Of a DNA stretch of 28,446 bases, positions 28,183 to 28,446 are shown piece after piece; within the stretch, counting starts at the first letter, position 1, and each line of letters starts with the position of its first letter. The position numbers and the translations under genes are program-made. The notes below the pieces were generated by a model. It saw only the letters and a list, made by a program, of their open reading frames with translations, did no database searches and was not told the origin of the DNA. This DNA is from Psilocybe azurescens. Its lineage: Eukaryota; Basidiomycota; Agaricomycetes; Agaricales; Agrocybaceae. The stretch is taken from the NCBI GenBank assembly GCA_023853785.1, contig JAJIRX010000317.1:1-28446 (forward strand), in the 5' to 3' direction.

Positions 28183-28446
28183 GCCGAATTTCGGCACTGC
28201 TCGGCACGGGCCAAACAACAACGCACGCGTGACATGTTGATGCCATACGGTCCATTGTTGATTCCGACCCCCACCCTTTCCCTTCCACCACCACCACTGC
28301 CTCGTCGGTCGGAGCCAGGCGAAAGCCAACCAACGCGACAGAGGACGAGAACAACCGCGACAGCCACACCGACAAGGACGAGGATGACTGTGACAGCGAC
28401 AACGAGGACGCGGACGAGGATGCGGATGAGGACCACAACGAGGACC
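28183..28446 (+). repeat. Repeat R1 copy iii, truncated by the window end
   Basis: The head GAATTTCGGCACTGCTCGGCA, then ACGCACGCGTGACATG, CGGTCCATTGTTGATTCC and GTCGGTCGGAGCCAGGC, align with the head of copy i and, from CCCCCACCC on, with copy ii. It then enters an Asp/Glu codon-rich tract (ATEDENNRDSHTDKDEDDCD), still open at the window edge. Confidence 0.8.

Overview
The window looks like a TE-rich piece of an Agaricomycete (mushroom-forming basidiomycete) genome. The evidence is short spliceosomal introns of about 51-66 nt with GTRNGY donors, a Ty3/gypsy chromovirus of the type common in that class, an NLR-like NACHT gene with an agaricomycete-style N-terminus, and a decayed KDZ transposase with its CxC2 cysteine cluster. 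Family names come from motifs read by eye; no database was searched.

Layout. 1-8674: the 3' part of a Ty3/gypsy chromovirus (gag, a repeat-containing linker, protease, RT, RNase H, integrase, chromodomain, an extra overlapping ORF3, polypurine tract, 3' LTR); its 5' end lies outside the window. 9213-12633 (minus): a six-exon NACHT NTPase gene with one frameshift in a T8 run. 12824-14077: a 1254-bp non-coding terminal-inverted-repeat element with a 6-bp target duplication, sitting in the 5' flank of the NACHT gene. 15261-16879 (plus) and 17011-19790 (minus): two convergent decayed genes of unknown family; the minus one has a cysteine cluster, a coiled coil and a basic RRSPRLASP tail. 19.9-25.1 kb: nested repeats. 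25.1-26.3 kb: exon-like fragments. 26489-27703: KDZ transposase pseudogene. 27.7-28.4 kb: another repeat island, a tRNA-like unit and the start of another repeat copy.

The most unusual content is in the repeats. Four islands (19904-20046, 21519-21728, about 23880-24184, 27748-28016) end in nearly the same sequence (CCCCACATATTCC, with small variants), yet each has a different interior made of degenerate short motifs (GGGAATAGA; TTCCGC/GCGGAA; GTCCA/TGGAC; TTCCA/TGGAA). A second family (20245-21502 minus, 22661-23720 plus, 28183-28446 plus, and a head-only copy at 24919-25080) has conserved head and tail and an Asp-codon-rich tandem-repeat middle.

Two modes of gene damage are visible. The gypsy element is broken by about a dozen frameshifts and I saw no nonsense substitution. 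The KDZ and the two unknown genes carry in-frame TGA codons that fit CGA-to-TGA change at CpG, as expected for methylated, silenced repeats. The first pattern could be assembly error; the second looks like genuine decay.
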